A DNA stretch of 9,107 nucleotides from positions 1 to 9,107 of the forward strand of contig JAGVII010000550.1 of assembly GCA_020056155.1 (NCBI GenBank). Reading direction: 5' to 3'. Made by a program: the position numbers and the translations under genes. The notes under the pieces are model-generated. The model was not told the origin of the DNA. It ran no database searches and saw nothing but the letters and a program-made list of their open reading frames with translations. The stretch is from Afipia sp. (GTDB lineage Bacteria > Pseudomonadota > Alphaproteobacteria > Rhizobiales > Xanthobacteraceae). Shown here in pieces: positions 5,976 to 9,107 of the stretch; position 1 is the first letter of the stretch; every line of letters starts with the position of its first letter.

Positions 5976-8268
5976 CACCGAGCTTCAGGCCCTCGATGAG
6001 CCTGCCGGCGCTGCAACGGGACGATGGCAGCAACCCACCGTCGATCTGCGCGAGATGGCGCGCATCCTGCGCCGGCGCTGGAAGATGGTTGCGGCTGCGC
6101 CGCTGGCCTTGATTGTGCTTGCGCTGATGTATCTCGCCTCCGTCAGCACTCTGTATACGGCAACGTCCACCGTTCTTGTGGACCCTCGCCGCGCCAACGT
6201 GGTGGACACGAGCCAGACGGTTCTGTCGAATTTCGGCACCGACGACGCCACCATCGAAAGCCAGGCGTTGCTGATCCAGTCCGTTGCGATCGTGCAGCGC
6301 GTGGTGGACAAGCTTAAGCTGACCACCGATCCTGAATTCACGCCGAAGCCGGGCTTGCTGGACCCTGTCAGGCGATTGTTCAGCAGCGGCGGCCCTGCGT
6401 CCGGCGCAGACCCGGAGGATGCCGCGAAGGCAAGATCGGTCGAGATTCTGCGCAAACGGATGAAGGTGACCCGGCAAGGCACCACCTTCCTCGTGGACAT
6501 CAGCGTCAGTTCCGAGCAGCCGCGAAAGTCCGCCGCCATCGCCAATGCGATCGCCGAAAGCTACTTCGAGGAACAGGTCCGCGCCAAGTACGACGCAACG
6601 AAAATCGCCGCGAGCTGGCTCAATAGCCAGATCGAAGGATTGAAAACGCGGGTCGTCGCATCGGAACAGGCCGTCGAGGATTTCCGCGCCGCCAACAATC
6701 TCTCCGTGGCGCAAGGCGTCACGGTGAACGATCAGCAGATTACGGATCTCAACAACAAGCTGATCGCCGCCCGTGCGCAAACCGCCGAGGCGCGCGCGAA
6801 ATACGATCAGGTGCAGCAGCTTGCCAGATCCGGCAGCGATCCCGGCGGTATCAACGCCGCCATCACCTCGGAGATGATCACCAAGCTGCGGACGCAGTAT
6901 GCCGATATCGCAAAGAACGAAGCCGACCTTTCGAGCAAATACGGCGCGCGCCACCCCCTCGTCGCCAATGTCCGGGCGCAGTTGAAGGACACCCAGCGCC
7001 TTATCAACGAGGAAATCCGCCGCATTCTCGACAGCACGCAGCATGATTACGACGTCGCCAGATCCCGCGAGGCCTCGCTGCAGCAGAGCCTCGATCAGGT
7101 TCAGGGCGTGTCGAGTTCTTCCGGTCAGGCTCTGGTCCGGCTTCACGAATTGCAGCGCGAGGCCGAAGCCAACCGCACGCTCTATGAATCCTATCTGGCC
7201 CGCTACAAGGAGACATCGGCGCAGGAAAGTCTCGAAATGCCCGACTCCCGTGTGGTGACGCGGGCGAGCATTCCGATCAGGCCCTCTTCGCCCAAGACCA
7301 TGCTGATCCTCGGCCTCGCCCTGATGATCGGCATCGGCAGCGGATGCATTATCGCGTTCCTTGCCGATTACCTCGACCGCCGCATCAAGACGCTGGAGCA
7401 GGCGGAGTCGGTTTCCGGTGTGCCGGCGCTCGCCGCGGTTCCGCTGATCGGCACGCGCGAACTCGCCGCCCGCGCAAAACGCGGAAGGGACGAACTCGGC
7501 CGCTACGATCCGCGGACGGTGCGGCTGCTGCCGGCCGCGCTGCAGCCGCCCTTGATGCGCTACGCCATCGAAGAGCCCGGCACCTTTTTCGCGGAGGCGA
7601 TCCGCGCCGTTCGCCTCGCGATTCAGCGCACCATGCGAATCCAGCCGCTGAAAGTCGTGCTGGTGACATCGGCGCTCGATAACGAGGGCAAGACCACGCT
7701 CGCCGCCAACCTCGCCCTGTCGCTGGCGACACTCGGCATCAAGACCCTTCTGATCGACGGCGATCTGCGCAATCCGCAATTGACGCGCGCACTCGCGCCG
7801 CACGCCGACGCGGGACTGATGGAGGTCGCGACGGGAGAGGTCTCGCTTGATCGGGCCATCCTGCTGGACCGAAGCTCCGGTCTCTCGATCCTGCCGTCAC
7901 CGGCTGTGAAGGACGTCGACGTCATCACCGAGTTGATGTTCTCCGAGCGGATCGTCGACATTCTCGATCATCTGCGTCAGCACTATGAACTCATCATCAT
8001 CGATTCCCCGCCGCTGGTGCCGCTGGTGGATGGCCGCGCGCTGGCCGAAATTTCCGACCGCATCATTCTGGCCATGGGATGGGATCAGACTCCCCAGGAG
8101 GTCATCTCGCACACCGTCAATTTGCTGTCCCCCGTCTATGACAAGATTCTGGGCACGGTGTTGACGCGGGTCGATCTCAGCCGGCTGCGGTTCTACGATT
8201 ATTATCGCAGTTCGGCATATCTCAAGCCGTACGGCAGCGTCGCGCTGAAGCCCGGACCTGCGGAATGA
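5956..8268 (+). CDS. polysaccharide co-polymerase fused to BY-kinase (Wzc/ExoP type)
   Basis: The 770-residue inner-membrane protein joins a Wzz chain-length domain (from about residue 29) to a cytoplasmic tyrosine autokinase. Membrane helix 1 lies at about 43-63 and helix 2 at about 449-470. Between them is a long periplasmic region with coiled-coil-like stretches and a GNVR-type segment (about 390-445) ending in a Pro-rich IPIRPSSPK. The kinase has the oligomerisation motif ExxRxxR (E547, R550, R553), Walker A SALDNEGKTT (K579), Walker A' LLIDGDLR (D601, D603) and Walker B LIIIDSPP (D683). A C-terminal tyrosine cluster (Y747, Y749, Y750, Y755, Y759) is the expected autophosphorylation tail. 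Such proteins cycle between phosphorylated and free rings to control polymer length and export, working with Wzy and the OPX channel. The Pro usual in Walker A is replaced by Asp575. The gene overlaps the barrel by 20 bases and the next gene by 4. Confidence 0.95.
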   Translation: MLQRSSDTELQALDEPAGAATGRWQQPTVDLREMARILRRRWKMVAAAPLALIVLALMYLASVSTLYTATSTVLVDPRRANVVDTSQTVLSNFGTDDATIESQALLIQSVAIVQRVVDKLKLTTDPEFTPKPGLLDPVRRLFSSGGPASGADPEDAAKARSVEILRKRMKVTRQGTTFLVDISVSSEQPRKSAAIANAIAESYFEEQVRAKYDATKIAASWLNSQIEGLKTRVVASEQAVEDFRAANNLSVAQGVTVNDQQITDLNNKLIAARAQTAEARAKYDQVQQLARSGSDPGGINAAITSEMITKLRTQYADIAKNEADLSSKYGARHPLVANVRAQLKDTQRLINEEIRRILDSTQHDYDVARSREASLQQSLDQVQGVSSSSGQALVRLHELQREAEANRTLYESYLARYKETSAQESLEMPDSRVVTRASIPIRPSSPKTMLILGLALMIGIGSGCIIAFLADYLDRRIKTLEQAESVSGVPALAAVPLIGTRELAARAKRGRDELGRYDPRTVRLLPAALQPPLMRYAIEEPGTFFAEAIRAVRLAIQRTMRIQPLKVVLVTSALDNEGKTTLAANLALSLATLGIKTLLIDGDLRNPQLTRALAPHADAGLMEVATGEVSLDRAILLDRSSGLSILPSPAVKDVDVITELMFSERIVDILDHLRQHYELIIIDSPPLVPLVDGRALAEISDRIILAMGWDQTPQEVISHTVNLLSPVYDKILGTVLTRVDLSRLRFYDYYRSSAYLKPYGSVALKPGPAE

Positions 8269-9107
8269 AGGCGCGCGAACCGATGTCGCGAATCGCAACC
8301 GCGATTCCGGTGAACGGCCCGTACCCGCCGTATCGCGGCGGGGCCGCAGTCCGGACCGGCTTTCCGCGGTCACCGTCCACACCGGGCGGCGACACCGCGA
8401 TGGCCGGCCGGGTCGCGGACCGCATGATCGTCCTGGTGATGCTGCTTGCGGTAACCGCGACGTTCACGCTGTCATCGGCGATACTGACCAACTGGAAGAT
8501 TCACTACCTGACCGCCGGTGGCGCCTTCTACGAGAAATTTCACCCGGCAACCGGCCTGACATTTCTCGCGTTCGGACTTCTGTTGTTGCGTCACGGCGAC
8601 CCGGTCGGCGAGGTCGACCGGATGTTCTCAAGGTCGAAGCTCATTCTGCTTTATCTCGTGTGCTGGTCGTTCCTGCTGGTTCAGATGTTCGTCCTGAATC
8701 GCCCGTTCACCGTCATCATCGACACCTTCCTGCTTCCCGTTGTGTTGTGCCTCGTCATCTGGCGTCTGTCGCCGGCGCAGCGGAAGCCGCTGATCTGGGC
8801 GACGCATCTCACCATCCTGCTCAATGTCTGCCTCGGCTATTACGAATACTTTTCCGGCCACCGGTTGATCCCCCTGACCCTCGGCAACGTGCTGGTGGTT
8901 GGGGAATGGCGTTCCTCGGCGCTGCTCGGGCATCCGCTGACCGCGTCGGGCCTTGTGGGCGGATACATTCTCGCGCTGCTTCTTCGCCCGGCGCTTTGCT
9001 CCGGCATCGTGCTTCGCACGGCACTCATTACATTTTGTCTCGGGTCATTGATGGCATTCGGGGGGCGAACGGCCCTGGTCACGGTTCTGCTGGTGATGGC
9101 CTGTGTC
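8265..9107 (+). CDS. multi-spanning polysaccharide polymerase/O-antigen-ligase-like protein, 3' end beyond window
   Basis: The frame stays open from the ATG at 8265 to the right edge (281 codons). It begins in an ATGA overlap with the kinase stop. After about 50 polar, Pro/Gly-rich residues come hydrophobic segments at about 54-75, 95-109, 124-142, 149-167, 178-190, 225-245 and 250-281. Between them, WRSSALLGHPLTASG (216-230) and GGRTALVTVLL (266-276) resemble the motifs of O-antigen ligase/Wzy-type proteins and of VpsF-like exopolysaccharide proteins. The likely role is joining lipid-linked repeat units in the periplasm under control of the co-polymerase encoded just upstream. Wzy-type proteins are weakly conserved, so the family call rests on topology, these motifs and context. 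The start is uncertain: ATG codons at 8283 and 8400 are in frame, and the last begins just before the first helix. Confidence 0.78.
   Translation, partial: MKAREPMSRIATAIPVNGPYPPYRGGAAVRTGFPRSPSTPGGDTAMAGRVADRMIVLVMLLAVTATFTLSSAILTNWKIHYLTAGGAFYEKFHPATGLTFLAFGLLLLRHGDPVGEVDRMFSRSKLILLYLVCWSFLLVQMFVLNRPFTVIIDTFLLPVVLCLVIWRLSPAQRKPLIWATHLTILLNVCLGYYEYFSGHRLIPLTLGNVLVVGEWRSSALLGHPLTASGLVGGYILALLLRPALCSGIVLRTALITFCLGSLMAFGGRTALVTVLLVMACV

Noticed and set aside
5959..7803. 614-codon open frame antisense to the kinase gene
   Set aside because: It lies entirely opposite a well-supported gene. Long stop-free antisense frames are common in GC-rich codon usage, and its translation shows no recognisable domain or membrane pattern.

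Overview
The window looks like a chromosomal exopolysaccharide locus from an alphaproteobacterium. The fairly GC-rich coding sequence and the protein types (ManC, an ExoY-like sugar transferase, a short export protein, a beta-barrel, a Wzc/ExoP-type tyrosine kinase) fit the Bradyrhizobium/Afipia/Rhodopseudomonas/Nitrobacter group. That placement is an impression from sequence style, not a search result. No mobile element, tRNA, rRNA or CRISPR array was seen.

Layout. Two genes read leftward on the minus strand: a mannose-1-phosphate guanylyltransferase cut by the left edge (1-1052), and upstream of it a monotopic undecaprenyl-phosphate sugar phosphotransferase (1120-1890). A 485-base AT-rich non-coding stretch (1891-2375) separates them from a rightward series. 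That series runs: a small one-helix membrane protein (2376-2591), a PPP-family metallophosphatase (2668-3414), a likely terminator (about 3509-3537), a short polysaccharide export protein (3620-4210), a 331-base leader with several palindromes (4211-4541), an outer-membrane beta-barrel (4542-5975), a polysaccharide co-polymerase fused to a BY-kinase (5956-8268), and a multi-spanning polymerase/ligase-like protein cut by the right edge (8265 onward). The last three genes overlap end to start (20 and 4 bases), so they are probably one translationally coupled operon.

How the genes would work together (inference from family knowledge). ManC supplies GDP-mannose. The sugar transferase loads the first sugar phosphate on undecaprenyl phosphate. 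The polymerase-like protein extends the chain in the periplasm under control of the co-polymerase/kinase. The short export protein and the beta-barrel together form the route across the periplasm and outer membrane. The export protein lacks the membrane-spanning C-terminal part of Wza, so the barrel next door is the obvious candidate for the pore. The kinase has a tyrosine-rich tail, but no LMW-PTP (Wzb) or PHP-type phosphatase is visible. The PPP-family phosphatase in the same locus is the only candidate antagonist in the window.

The most interesting parts are this split export pore, the unusual phosphatase partner, the small uncharacterised membrane protein, and the two long non-coding regions rich in dyad symmetry. 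No completely new system can be claimed from the sequence alone.
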